From positions 1 to 64,000 of the forward strand of contig NZ_JAULSI010000013.1 of the NCBI RefSeq assembly GCF_030711405.1: a stretch of 64,000 bases of DNA, given 5' to 3'. Of the stretch, positions 27,063 through 37,480 are shown in pieces. Below the pieces are notes generated by a model, which did no database searches, was not told where the DNA came from, and was given only the letters and a program-made list of their open reading frames with translations. Positions within the stretch are counted from its first letter, which is position 1; each line of letters starts with the position of its first letter. A program made the translations under genes and the position numbers. The stretch comes from Massilia brevitalea. GTDB lineage: Bacteria > Pseudomonadota > Gammaproteobacteria > Burkholderiales > Burkholderiaceae_D.

Positions 27063-27617
27063 ATGAAAAAGACCCGTGCCCTTGCCGCCGTTGCCGTCGC
27101 TGCTGCCCTTCTCGCCCTCAGCAGCTACGCCAGCCCTTACTGGACCCTGCACCAGATGAAAACAGCCATCGCCGAGAAAGATGCCGACGGTTTGTCCGAA
27201 CACATCGACTTCCCTGCCCTGCGCGCGAGCTTCAAGGGGCAGATGATGACGATGATGAACAAGCACATCGAATCGGCCGAGATGGCCAATAATCCCATCG
27301 CCGCCATGGGGCAGATGATGGGCGCCGCCCTGGTCAACCAGGTGGTCGATGCCGCCGTGTCGCCGGCGGGCGTGATGGCGATGATGGAGGCCGGCAAGGT
27401 CAGGCCGGGCACCCGCCCGGCGCCGCAAGCGAATGACGATGCGGATGCTGCGAAGGAAACCAGCGGCTATTCGATCGATTACCGCGGCTGGAGCAAGGTG
27501 GCGATCTCGACGTCGCAGCAGGACGCGGGCAAGTTCATCCTGAAGCGCACCGGTCTCTGGAGCTGGCAGCTGAGCGCGCTCGAGTTGCCGGAATCGGTGC
27601 TGAACACGGCGAACTGA
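27063..27617 (+). CDS. DUF2939 family protein
   Basis: 184 residues. An N-terminal hydrophobic segment (about 5-24, LAAVAVAAALLALSSYA) acts as signal or anchor, and SPYWTLHQMKTAIAEKDADGLSEHIDFPALR is the start of the DUF2939 domain, a small repeat found in exported or membrane-bound proteins of unknown function. The C-terminal half (GWSKVAISTSQQDAGKFIL) resembles the usual substrate-free tail of the family. It stands alone between the tRNA terminator and the urease operon. Confidence 0.85.
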   Translation: MKKTRALAAVAVAAALLALSSYASPYWTLHQMKTAIAEKDADGLSEHIDFPALRASFKGQMMTMMNKHIESAEMANNPIAAMGQMMGAALVNQVVDAAVSPAGVMAMMEAGKVRPGTRPAPQANDDADAAKETSGYSIDYRGWSKVAISTSQQDAGKFILKRTGLWSWQLSALELPESVLNTAN

Positions 27618-27703
27618 GACCCCTCTCCACTAGCTGATCTGGAGCGGCCAACAGTACCGCCCCGGCACCATCTTCACGCGCCGTGCACACCCGGCGAACG
27701 GCC

Positions 27704-27777
27704 TGCACCAATTCCGGGCAGCGTGCGCCTGCTTTTCCTTCCTGACGAGCGCTTTGACGCGCGGCACGCTTCTTGCT
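27704..27777 (+). promoter_or_regulatory. candidate sigma-54 promoter of the urease operon with an upstream NtrC-like site
   Basis: CGGCACGCTTCTTGCT (27762-27777) matches the -24/-12 consensus TGGCACG-N4-TTGCW except for the first base. TGCACCAATTCCGGGCA (27704-27720) resembles an NtrC dyad, with one perfect half and a 4-of-6 second half. Nitrogen-limitation control by NtrC and RpoN would suit urease. Transcription would begin at about 27788, almost at the ureD ATG (27790), leaving next to no leader, which is a point against it or means a leaderless transcript. Confidence 0.5.
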
Positions 27778-27789
27778 GACTTATCGGCA

Positions 27790-28650
27790 ATGAACGACTG
27801 CCTGGCCCTGCCGCCCCTCTCGCTTGACTCACGTACCCGCTGGGAGGCCAGCCTGCGCCTGGGTTTCGTGCAGCGTGCGGGCGGTACGATCCTGGCCGAA
27901 CGCCGCCATGCCGGACCGCTGCGCGTGCAAAAGCCGCTGCATCCGGAAGGCGCACGCGTCTGCCATGCCGTGATCGTGCACCCGCCCGGCGGCGTGGTCG
28001 GCGGCGATGCGCTCGATATCGATATCACGGCCGGCTGCGACGCGCATGCTCTGCTCACCACGCCCGGCGCCGGCAAGTGGTATCGCGCGAATGGGCGCGC
28101 CTCAACCCAGGACGTGTGCATCGATGTAGCGGAAGGCGCAGCGCTCGAATGGCTGCCGCAGGAAACCCTGTTCTACCGCGACGCCGAGGTCGAGATGACG
28201 CACGAGGTGACGTTGGCGGCGAACGCGCGCTACATCGGCACCGAAGTGCTGTGCTTCGGGCGCACCGCTTCCGGCGAGACCTTCGACAGCGGTCGCATCC
28301 AACAAACCACGCGCATCCGGCGCGAAGGGAAGCTGGTCTGGCACGAGCAGGGGGGAATCGACGGCGCCGGCCCCGGCATGCACAGCCCCTTCGGCCTGGA
28401 TGGCCACACCGTCTGTGCCACCTTCATCGCCTGCGGCGTCACGCTCGACACCAGCCAGCTACGCCAGCTGCGCGAAGAGATCGGCGTGACCGGACGCAGC
28501 GGCGCGACCCAGCTGCCGCAGATGGTGGTGGTGCGCCATCTCGGCCGATCAAGCGAGACGGCGCGCGCCGTGATGGTGGCAGCCTGGCGCCGCCTGCGGC
28601 CAGTGCTGCTGCAGCGCGAGGCCGTCATCCCACGCCTGTGGCATACCTGA
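27790..28650 (+). CDS. ureD: urease accessory protein UreD
   Basis: 286 residues from the only ATG near the conserved start. UreD (UreH) binds apo-urease and, with UreF and UreG, delivers nickel. Family stretches include GGTILAERRHAGPLRVQKPLHPEG, HPPGGVVGGD and ITTP-like LLTTPGAGKWYR. It is the first gene of ureDABCEFG, 9 bp before ureA. No Shine-Dalgarno sequence is evident. Confidence 0.95.
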   Translation: MNDCLALPPLSLDSRTRWEASLRLGFVQRAGGTILAERRHAGPLRVQKPLHPEGARVCHAVIVHPPGGVVGGDALDIDITAGCDAHALLTTPGAGKWYRANGRASTQDVCIDVAEGAALEWLPQETLFYRDAEVEMTHEVTLAANARYIGTEVLCFGRTASGETFDSGRIQQTTRIRREGKLVWHEQGGIDGAGPGMHSPFGLDGHTVCATFIACGVTLDTSQLRQLREEIGVTGRSGATQLPQMVVVRHLGRSSETARAVMVAAWRRLRPVLLQREAVIPRLWHT

Positions 28651-28659
28651 AAGGACAGC

Positions 28660-28962
28660 ATGGAACTCACGCCGCGCGAAAAAGACAAGCTGCTGATCTT
28701 CACCGCCGCCCTGCTGGCCGAGCGCCGCAAGGGACGTGGCCTGAAGCTGAATTATCCGGAAGCCGTGGCCTATATCTCGGCCGCGATCATGGAGGGTGCG
28801 CGCGACGGCAAGACGGTGGCCGAGTTGATGAGCGAAGGCACGCGCATCCTCGCGCGCGACGAGGTGATGGAGGGCGTGCCCGAAATGATCCCCGACGTGC
28901 AGGTCGAGGCCACTTTCCCCGACGGCAGCAAGCTCGTCACCGTACACCAGCCCATCGTCTAG
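28660..28962 (+). CDS. ureA: urease gamma subunit
   Basis: 100 residues, the usual length. It starts [14 protein letters not shown] and contains [21 protein letters not shown] and [16 protein letters not shown]. It is a structural subunit of the (alpha beta gamma)3 urease. It is 9 bp before ureB. Confidence 0.98.
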   Translation: MELTPREKDKLLIFTAALLAERRKGRGLKLNYPEAVAYISAAIMEGARDGKTVAELMSEGTRILARDEVMEGVPEMIPDVQVEATFPDGSKLVTVHQPIV

Positions 28963-28971
28963 GAGCAGCGC

Positions 28972-29288
28972 ATGATTCCCGGTGAACTGCTGGTCATGGA
29001 GGGCGAGATCGAACTGAACGCGGGCCGCGCCACCGTTGTAGTCGAGGTGGCGAATGGCGGCGACCGGCCGATCCAGGTCGGCTCGCACTACCACTTCTTT
29101 GAAACCAATCCGGCGCTGCAGTTCGAGCGCCGGCTGGCCTACGGCATGCGCCTGGATATCCCGGCCGGCACTGCGGTGCGCTTCGAGCCGGGCCAGGCGC
29201 GCACGGTGACCTTGATTGCCGTGGGCGGCGACCGCATCGTCCACGGGTTCAATGCGCTGGTATCCGGCCCCTTGCTGGAGCAGGCGTC

Positions 29289-29292
<4 letters not shown>
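28972..29292 (+). CDS. ureB: urease beta subunit
   Basis: 106 residues, starting [16 protein letters not shown], with [20 protein letters not shown] and [14 protein letters not shown] typical of the beta subunit. A structural subunit. Its stop overlaps ureC by 4 bp. Confidence 0.98.
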
Positions 29293-30992
<1,700 letters not shown>

Positions 30993-31002
30993 GAGGCCGA
31001 CG

Positions 31003-31503
31003 ATGCTCACCCTGCACACCAGGATCGATGGACCGGCGCCGGTGGACGGCGAACTGGTCCTGCCCTTCCACCTGCGCGAGAAAAGCCGGCTGCGCGCGGC
31101 ATTGACGAGCGGCGAAGAAGTGGCCGTGCTGCGTCCGCGCGGGACGGTGCTGCGCGGCGGCGACCTGCTGCAGGGCGAGGGGACACGCGTGGTGCGCGTG
31201 GTGGCCGAGCTGGAAGCCGTCTACCGCATCGAACACGGGCAAGAGAACGGCCTGCTGCGCTGCGCTTTTCACCTGGGGAACCGTCACACCCAGACCGAAG
31301 TCGGCAGGGGCTGGCTGCGCATCCGCAGCGACGCCGTGCTGCGCGAGATGCTGCTCGGGCTGGGTGCACGGGTGACCGAAGAGCTGGCGGCGTTCGAGCC
31401 GGAGGCCGGCGCGTATGGCGGAGGGCATCACCATGGCGAGTCGCATCCGCTGGCGCCGGTGCCGCTGCGCCAGAAGATCCACCGGCCGTCGGACTTGCCA
31501 TGA
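31003..31503 (+). CDS. ureE: urease nickel metallochaperone UreE
   Basis: 166 residues from MLTLHTRIDG. The N-terminal peptide-binding domain contains VLRPRGTVLRGGDLLQGEG; the metal-binding domain has FHLGNRHTQTEV with the conserved metal histidine region. The C-terminal tail has a short histidine cluster (GGGHHHGESH), smaller than the His-rich tails of some UreE. It overlaps ureF by 4 bp. Confidence 0.95.
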   Translation: MLTLHTRIDGPAPVDGELVLPFHLREKSRLRAALTSGEEVAVLRPRGTVLRGGDLLQGEGTRVVRVVAELEAVYRIEHGQENGLLRCAFHLGNRHTQTEVGRGWLRIRSDAVLREMLLGLGARVTEELAAFEPEAGAYGGGHHHGESHPLAPVPLRQKIHRPSDLP

Positions 31504-32192
31504 TCGCCGGCGCCGCCCTGCTACGCCTGTTGCAGCTGGCCAGTCCTTCGCTGCCGATCGGCGCCTACAGCTATTCGCAGGGACTGGAAAGCGCCATCGA
31601 CGAGGGCTTGGTACGCGACGCGGCGGGTGCCCAGCGCTGGATCGCGGCGCAGCTGGTCGAGGTGGTCGGGCGGTTCGACGCGCCGCTGCAGTGGCGACTG
31701 CTGTGCGCCTTTGCCGCCCGCGACGTCGACGCGGCACTGTACTGGAGTGAGCGCTGGCTGGCGGCGCGCGACACGGCCGAGCTGCGCGCCGAGACCCTGC
31801 AGATGGGCTATTCGCTGCGTCAGCTGCTGGTGGCGCTACTGGAAGCACAGCCGGATGCCGACCCTGCCCTGGTGCAGATGCTCGATGCGGCCGGGCTGTC
31901 GCTGCCGGCGGCCTACGCCTGCGCTGCCGCCGCGCTCGATGTGCCGCCGTCCGCCGCCCTGCTCGGCTCTGTGTTCGCTTGGGCCGAGAACGCGGTGCTG
32001 GTCTGTGTGAAGACGGTGCCGCTGGGCCAGGTGGCAGGCCAGAAGATGCTGTTGGCGCTGGGCGCGACGGTCGATGTGGTGGCGCGCCAGGCGCAGGAGA
32101 TGCCGGACGCCGCGCTGTCGAACTGGGCGCCGGGTTTTGCCCTGCTGTCGATGCGGCATGAAGTGCAGTACAGCCGCCTGTACCGGTCTTGA
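31500..32192 (+). CDS. ureF: urease accessory protein UreF
   Basis: 230 residues, all helical, with [22 protein letters not shown] at the start and [17 protein letters not shown] near the end, both family signatures. UreF bridges UreD and UreG in the nickel-delivery complex. Confidence 0.96.
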   Translation: MIAGAALLRLLQLASPSLPIGAYSYSQGLESAIDEGLVRDAAGAQRWIAAQLVEVVGRFDAPLQWRLLCAFAARDVDAALYWSERWLAARDTAELRAETLQMGYSLRQLLVALLEAQPDADPALVQMLDAAGLSLPAAYACAAAALDVPPSAALLGSVFAWAENAVLVCVKTVPLGQVAGQKMLLALGATVDVVARQAQEMPDAALSNWAPGFALLSMRHEVQYSRLYRS

Positions 32193-32206
32193 ACGAGGAC
32201 ATCAAC

Positions 32207-32824
32207 ATGGAAAAAAACCTGCTGCGCGTCGGGATCGGCGGACCGGTCGGATCCGGCAAGACGGCCCTGTGCGAAATGCTGTGCAAGGCGATGCGCGAAC
32301 AGTATGAGATGGCGGTCATCACCAACGACATCTATACGCGCGAGGACATGGACATCCTGCTGCGCGCCGACGCCCTGCCGGCTGAGCGCCTGATGGGGGT
32401 AGAAACCGGCGGCTGCCCGCACACGGCGATCCGCGAGGATGCCTCGATCAACCTGGAAGCGATCGCGCGCATGAGCGCCGACTTCCCGCAGCTGGACCTG
32501 ATCCTGATCGAGTCCGGCGGCGACAACCTGGCGGCCACGTTCAGTCCCGAGCTGTCGGACCTGACGATCTACGTGATCGACGTGGCCGGCGGCGAAAAAA
32601 TTCCGCGCAAGGGCGGGCCGGGCATCACGCGCTCGGACCTGCTGGTGATTAACAAGACCGACCTGGCGCCGCACGTGGGCGCGAATCTCGAGGTCATGCG
32701 CGCGGACGCCGCCCGCATGCGCGGCGAGCGTCCCTTCGTGTTCGCCAGCCTGCGCCATGGCAAAGGCGTGGACGCCATCGTCGATTTCATCCGCCACGAA
32801 GGCCTGCTCGATGCGGGCCGCTGA
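32207..32824 (+). CDS. ureG: urease accessory GTPase UreG
   Basis: 205 residues from [24 protein letters not shown] lies 8 bases before this ATG, and the earlier in-frame start is a TTG. A SIMIBI GTPase that powers nickel insertion. The P-loop is [11 protein letters not shown], the metal-binding motif is [13 protein letters not shown] and the guanine-specificity motif is NKTDLAP. Confidence 0.98.
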   Translation: MEKNLLRVGIGGPVGSGKTALCEMLCKAMREQYEMAVITNDIYTREDMDILLRADALPAERLMGVETGGCPHTAIREDASINLEAIARMSADFPQLDLILIESGGDNLAATFSPELSDLTIYVIDVAGGEKIPRKGGPGITRSDLLVINKTDLAPHVGANLEVMRADAARMRGERPFVFASLRHGKGVDAIVDFIRHEGLLDAGR

Positions 32825-32851
32825 TTTCCAACTATCACCCGAGGAGCCGCC

Positions 32852-33058
32852 ATGCCGTTTTCCCTGCGCCGTTTTGCCCCTGTTGCCGCCATCATGCTGG
32901 CGATCTGCGCCGCCGTGCTGAGCGCCGGGCCTGCCCAGGCCCACGACACCGGCGTGCCGCACCTGATCCACGAGTACGAAGGCTGGGTTGCCCTGGGTGT
33001 CGTGGTGCTGGCCGTCACCGGCGCCGGTTTGCTGGTACGGCGCGCGCTGCGCCGCTGA
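32852..33058 (+). CDS. small membrane protein at the end of the urease operon
   Basis: 68 residues. A signal peptide ends near AGPAQA (about residue 30), a short histidine-bearing segment AHDTGVPHLIHEYEG follows, then a membrane helix (WVALGVVVLAVTGAGLLV) and a basic tail. It is 27 bp after ureG and has its own GAGGAG ribosome binding site. I do not recognise the family. The three histidines in a small exported segment next to urease genes could bind nickel, but that is inference only. Confidence 0.7.
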   Translation: MPFSLRRFAPVAAIMLAICAAVLSAGPAQAHDTGVPHLIHEYEGWVALGVVVLAVTGAGLLVRRALRR

Positions 33059-33191
33059 ACAGGCGCGCTTGCTGGCCCGGCAGGCGTTTTCAGCGGTTCG
33101 TGACGCCGTTCGTGCAGCCTGTCGCACGGGCCGCGCCGCGCGTGGAGGACGGCATTACAGTGCCATCATCCAAACACGCCCGGAGACGACC

Positions 33192-33956
33192 ATGAACAAC
33201 TTGCTCGGCAGTACCCTGATGGCCACGGCCCTGATGCTGGGCGCCGGCAGCGCCCTCGCCGAAGAGATCCGCGAAACACGCGCCGTCGATGCCCGCGTCA
33301 GCCGGATCAAGCTCGACGGCGTGGTCGACCTGGTGGTGCGCCAGGGCGCCCGGCCTTCGCTCGTCATTGCAGGCGAACGCGCCGACGTGGCGCGCGTGAC
33401 TACGCGCCAGCATGGCGAGACGCTGGAAATCGACACCGAACGCCGCAACCACTACAGCACCGGACGCCGGCCCAGGCTGCGCGCCGAACTGACCGTGCCG
33501 AACCTGGCCGAACTCAGCTCGGAAGGCGTGGGCGCCAGCACGGTCAGCGGCTTCGGCGGCGAGCGTATCGTGCTGACGCTGGACGGCGCCGGCGCCATGA
33601 CCATGCAGGGCAATTACCGCAAGGTCGATGCGCGCCTCGGCGGCGTTGGCAGCATGAGCATCGACGCCGGCAAGGCCGAGCGCATGGACCTGGAACTGGG
33701 CGGCGCCGGCCAGCTGGCGGTGTCGGGCCAGACCAGGACTCTGCGTGCAAGCCTGGCCGGCGTCGGCAATCTCGACGCCGAGAAACTGCGCGCCGAAACC
33801 GTCGACCTCGACCTCAGCGGAATGGGCGGCGCAACGGTGTACGCCAGCACGGCGGCAAATCTGAACCTGAGCGGCATGGGTTCGGCCACCGTGTACGGCA
33901 AACCGGCGCAGCGCAAGGCCAGCACCGACGGCATGGGCAAGGTCAGCTGGCGCTAA
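33192..33956 (+). CDS. GIN-domain (DUF2807) exported protein
   Basis: 254 residues from MNNLLGSTLMATALML, with a signal peptide to about residue 22 (SALA). The rest is a right-handed repeat of short strands typical of the GIN/DUF2807 domain: LRAELTVPNLAELSSEGVGAS, LTLDGAGAMTM, LSGMGGATVYAS, LSGMGSATVYG. Such proteins are usually periplasmic or surface-exposed with no assigned function. It is preceded by 133 bp with no clear element. Confidence 0.87.
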   Translation: MNNLLGSTLMATALMLGAGSALAEEIRETRAVDARVSRIKLDGVVDLVVRQGARPSLVIAGERADVARVTTRQHGETLEIDTERRNHYSTGRRPRLRAELTVPNLAELSSEGVGASTVSGFGGERIVLTLDGAGAMTMQGNYRKVDARLGGVGSMSIDAGKAERMDLELGGAGQLAVSGQTRTLRASLAGVGNLDAEKLRAETVDLDLSGMGGATVYASTAANLNLSGMGSATVYGKPAQRKASTDGMGKVSWR

Positions 33957-33992
33957 AGGAGTGCGGCCGGTGCGGCGTCGCCTCGCCGCTTC

Positions 33993-34304
33993 CTATTTGA
34001 GGACGGTGTTGTTGCGCACCTCCCGTACCCCCTTGACCTCGCGCGCCAGCTGCACTGCCTTCTGGGCGCTTTCGCGCGATTCGACGAAGCCGCTCAGCTG
34101 CACGGTGCCCTTGAAGGTGTCGACCTTGACCTCGGTGGCCTTCACGGTGGGGTCGGCGGCAAAGGCAGCCTTGACCTTGCTGGTGATGACGGCGTCGTCG
34201 ATGTATTCGCCGGTGCCTTGGCGGTGCGCAGTGGGTGCGCAGGCCGCCAGGCTGAGCGCGGTAGCGGCGGCGAGAGTGGAAATGAAACGCTGTGCAATTT
34301 TCAT
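33993..34304 (-). CDS. BON-domain lipoprotein
   Basis: 103 residues from MKIAQRF; GGGAG lies 7 bases before this ATG. A lipoprotein signal ends in LSLAAC. One BON domain follows (about 38-103): DDAVITSKVKAAFAADPTV, LSGFVESRESAQKAVQLA and VKGVREVRNNTVLK. BON proteins bind membrane surfaces and often respond to osmotic or envelope stress. It is convergent with the DUF2807 gene. Confidence 0.92.
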   Translation of the reverse strand: MKIAQRFISTLAAATALSLAACAPTAHRQGTGEYIDDAVITSKVKAAFAADPTVKATEVKVDTFKGTVQLSGFVESRESAQKAVQLAREVKGVREVRNNTVLK

Positions 34305-34401
34305 GGCAACGCTCCCTTGAATGAGACGGTATCGCCCCATTTTCGGGTCAGCGTGCAAACTGCGTTTGATACGCAGCAAAGGTGCCGGAGGCGGGAATGC
34401 T

Positions 34402-35502
34402 TCAGGGCGCCTTGGCCAGGGCCGCCAGCGCGACCGGCGCCGCTTCGCGCGGCAGCGCAGGCCGCAGGACCAGCTTGCTGCGCGCCAGGTCCTGGCCGAT
34501 GACCAGGCGGACGTCGACGGGCTGGGTCATGTCGACCTGCACCAGCGCCACGCCATCGAAACGCAGGGCCAGGCGCGCGGCCACGTCGCGGTAGGCGGCG
34601 CCATGCTCGATGCGCGTGTGCCGCACCTTGAAGCCCGGCTCATTGCTCAGGCGCGTAACCAGCAGGTCGCCACCGCCGATCCGGTGCGACAATGTGCGCG
34701 CCATGCCGGTCACGCCGTTTCCGTTGCGGATTTCCAGCAGCACCGCCTCAGGGCGATGGCGTGGCCGCGAAGGCAGCGGCTGGGACGGCAGCCCGGCCGG
34801 CAATGCCTGGGCCAGCGCACGCAGCGACGGCAGCCGGCGCAGGCTGAGGGTGCCGTCGGCCGCGGCCAGCACCTGGGTCGTGGCCCACTCGGCGTCGGGA
34901 CGCGGCGCTTCGACCGCAGCCTGGATCGCCGCCACGGCGCTGCCGCCCGCGGCCGTGTAATCGCTGCGGAAATCGTGTTCTTGCAGGGCGCTGGCCTGGC
35001 GGAACATCAATTCGGCGCGCTCGATCTGGCCCATGCGGCGCAGGGTTTCGCCCAGGTTGTGCCAGGCGCGTCCGTTCAGCGGGTCGAGCAGGCAGGCTTT
35101 TTCCAGCTCGGTGACGGCTTGCGGATAGTCGCCGCCGAGCAGGTAGGCGTAGCCGAGATTGGCGAACAGGTAGGCGCTGCCCGGGCCGGAGTCCAGGCTC
35201 AGCTCGGCGGTCAGGGCGCGCCAGATCGGGATCGCCTGGGCAAACTCGCCCTGGCGCGCATGGGTGGCGGCCAGGGCATTGCGGGCGCGTACGTGGCGCG
35301 GGTCGGCGGCCAGCACGGCGCGGTAGGCCTGCACCGCTTCCGGATAGCGCCCGGCGAGATGATGGGCGCGGCCCTGGCCGTAGGCGAACTCGGCATCCGG
35401 GCCGGCCTGGGTTTCCGGCTGCCTTTGCAGGTCGGCGCAGGCGAGCAGCAGCGCGCCGGCGCAGACGGCCGAGATGTTCTTGAGAAGACTGCGAGGTGTC
35501 AT
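34402..35502 (-). CDS. TadD-like TPR lipoprotein with LytR C-terminal domain
   Basis: 366 residues from MTPRSLLKN (AGGAG 7 bases upstream). The lipobox is LLLAC. TPR repeats cover about residues 35-185 (FAYGQGRAHHLAGRYPEAVQAYRAVLAADPRH and others), followed by a linker and a LytR_C-type domain (about 255-350, LEIRNGNGVTGMARTLSHR). TadD lipoproteins are pilotins or assembly factors for Flp pili; the added LytR_C domain suggests cell-wall contact. It is the last gene of the Tad operon, 19 bp after tadC. Confidence 0.85.
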   Translation of the reverse strand: MTPRSLLKNISAVCAGALLLACADLQRQPETQAGPDAEFAYGQGRAHHLAGRYPEAVQAYRAVLAADPRHVRARNALAATHARQGEFAQAIPIWRALTAELSLDSGPGSAYLFANLGYAYLLGGDYPQAVTELEKACLLDPLNGRAWHNLGETLRRMGQIERAELMFRQASALQEHDFRSDYTAAGGSAVAAIQAAVEAPRPDAEWATTQVLAAADGTLSLRRLPSLRALAQALPAGLPSQPLPSRPRHRPEAVLLEIRNGNGVTGMARTLSHRIGGGDLLVTRLSNEPGFKVRHTRIEHGAAYRDVAARLALRFDGVALVQVDMTQPVDVRLVIGQDLARSKLVLRPALPREAAPVALAALAKAP

Positions 35503-35521
35503 GATCGTGCTCCTAGAGAAA

Positions 35522-36460
35522 TCAGCGCGTGGCGGCAACCTGGGCAAGGGTGCGGGTGAGCTGGATGACGGCCGGGCCCATCAGCACCATCAGCAGCGTC
35601 GGGAAGATGCAGAAGATGAGCGGGAACAGCAGCTTGAGGCCGATCTTGGCGGCGCATTCCTCGGCCAGCACACGGCGCTTGTTGCGCAGGTTTTCCGAGT
35701 ACACGCGCAACGAGTCGCCGACGCTGGTGCCGAAGCGCTCGGACTGGATCAGCATGGCCACCAGCGTGTCGACGTCATCGACGCCGCTGCGCAGCGCAAA
35801 ATTACGCAACGCCTTTTCCTTGCTGAAGCCGGCGCGCATCTCCATCAGCACGATCTGCAGCTCCTGGGCCAGGATCACGCTCTTGATGTGGATTTCGCCG
35901 GCCACCTTCACGAAGGCCCGTTCCAGGCTCAGGCCGGCCTCGACACAGACGGTCAGCAGGTCGAGCGCGTCGGGCAGGCTTTCGAAGATCTCGCGCTTGC
36001 GGCGCCCGGCGATGCGGTTCAGGATCATGTTCGGCAGGTAGTAGCCGACCGTGGCGGTGAGCAGCAGCAGGAACAGCAGCTTGCTGCCGGCCAGCGTGAT
36101 GACCGAGAGCGCCACCAGCACGCCGATGATGGCCGGCCCAAGCAATGCCAATGCGGTTTTCGAGGCGAAGAACAGGGTCGGCGCCACCGGGTTGCGCCAG
36201 CCGGCATTCATGAAGCGGGTACGCAGCGCCGACTTTTCCCAACCCTCTTCCGGAATCGAGAGCTTGGTCAGCGGCTGGGTGACCTTGGCCACTTTCTCGA
36301 CCCAGCCGTTCGACTCGAGCTGGGTGGGCTCCGACTTGCCGATGAAGCGGCGCAGCCGGGTGCGCAGGGCAACCGGCGCGAACAGCGCCATGGCCAGTCC
36401 GGCCAGCACGCAGACGATCGTGAAGACGACTAGGAGGAAAGTGAGTTGGGCGGCTTGCAT
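35522..36460 (-). CDS. tadC: Tad pilus inner-membrane protein TadC
   Basis: 312 residues. A T2SSF domain (about 150-280) with LPDALDLLTVCVEAGLSLERAF, and membrane helices near the N-terminus, at about 110-155 and at the C-terminus. It forms the pilus assembly platform with TadB. It is 9 bp after tadB. Confidence 0.95.
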   Translation of the reverse strand: MQAAQLTFLLVVFTIVCVLAGLAMALFAPVALRTRLRRFIGKSEPTQLESNGWVEKVAKVTQPLTKLSIPEEGWEKSALRTRFMNAGWRNPVAPTLFFASKTALALLGPAIIGVLVALSVITLAGSKLLFLLLLTATVGYYLPNMILNRIAGRRKREIFESLPDALDLLTVCVEAGLSLERAFVKVAGEIHIKSVILAQELQIVLMEMRAGFSKEKALRNFALRSGVDDVDTLVAMLIQSERFGTSVGDSLRVYSENLRNKRRVLAEECAAKIGLKLLFPLIFCIFPTLLMVLMGPAVIQLTRTLAQVAATR

Positions 36461-36469
36461 GGCGGTTCC

Positions 36470-37447
36470 TCAGATGCGGATGCGGATGATGCGGCGCAGC
36501 CAGACCACGCCGAACAGGATCATCCCGGCCGCGTACCAGAGCAGGCGGATGCCGCTCGGATCGGTCCACAGCATGGATACGTATTTCGGGTTCACGATCG
36601 TCAGCACCAGGGCGACGCCGAACGGCAGCAGTCCCAGGATCCAGGCCGACATGCGCCCTTCCGCCGACAGCACGCGCACCTGGGCAGCGAGCTTCAGGCG
36701 GCCACGGATGATGTGGCTGATGTTGCCGAGGATTTCGGCCAGGTTGCCGCCGGATTCGCGCTGGATGAGCACTGCGATGATCAAGTAGCGCAGGTCGGTC
36801 AGCGGAATGCGCGCCGCCATATTGTGCAGCGCCTCGCCCATCGGCACGCCGTAGTTGATCTCCTCGCGCGCGATGCGGAACTCGCCGCTGAGCGGCTCGG
36901 GCAATTCGTTGCCGACGATTTGCAGCACGTTGGTGAACGAGTGGCCGGCGCGCAGCGCGCGTGCGATGAAGTCGGCAGCATCGGGCAGCTGTTGCTCGAT
37001 GCGGCGCAGGCGCCGCGTGCGGGCGCGCCGCAGAAGCATCCAGGGCAGGCCGAACGCCAGCAGCGCCAGCACGAAGCGCGCCGGCAGCGGCGCTGGCAAG
37101 CGCGCACTCACAAGCAGCGCCGCCAGCATCGACGCCAGCGAGCAGCCGAGGAAGCGGTCGACCGTCAGCTTGCTGCCGGCCTGCACCAGCAGCGCGTCGA
37201 GGCGCTTCAGTAACGGCATGCCGTGCAACAGGCGGTCCAGGGCGTCGTTGCTGCTGAAGCGGCGCTGCTTCAGGATCGAGATCCGCTCGCCCGAGCGTCC
37301 GGCGCCGCCCGACATCACCTGCAGGCGGCGCGCCACGCGCTGCGCCGCCTTGCCGTGGTTACTCGACCACCACAGCCAGACGCCTTCGATCAGCAGGATC
37401 ACGGCGGCGAACAGGAATACGGTGAAACTGTAGAAAAGGACATCCAT
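36470..37447 (-). CDS. tadB: Tad pilus inner-membrane protein TadB
   Basis: 325 residues. An N-terminal membrane helix, a cytoplasmic region, then the T2SSF domain with LPDAADFIARALRAGHSFTNVLQ and IAVLIQRESGGNLAEILGNI, and C-terminal helices. It pairs with TadC as the GspF/PilC-like platform. Confidence 0.95.
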   Translation of the reverse strand: MDVLFYSFTVFLFAAVILLIEGVWLWWSSNHGKAAQRVARRLQVMSGGAGRSGERISILKQRRFSSNDALDRLLHGMPLLKRLDALLVQAGSKLTVDRFLGCSLASMLAALLVSARLPAPLPARFVLALLAFGLPWMLLRRARTRRLRRIEQQLPDAADFIARALRAGHSFTNVLQIVGNELPEPLSGEFRIAREEINYGVPMGEALHNMAARIPLTDLRYLIIAVLIQRESGGNLAEILGNISHIIRGRLKLAAQVRVLSAEGRMSAWILGLLPFGVALVLTIVNPKYVSMLWTDPSGIRLLWYAAGMILFGVVWLRRIIRIRI

Positions 37448-37480
37448 CGTGCGGCTCCACTGCAGGCGCGGCCTGCCGGT

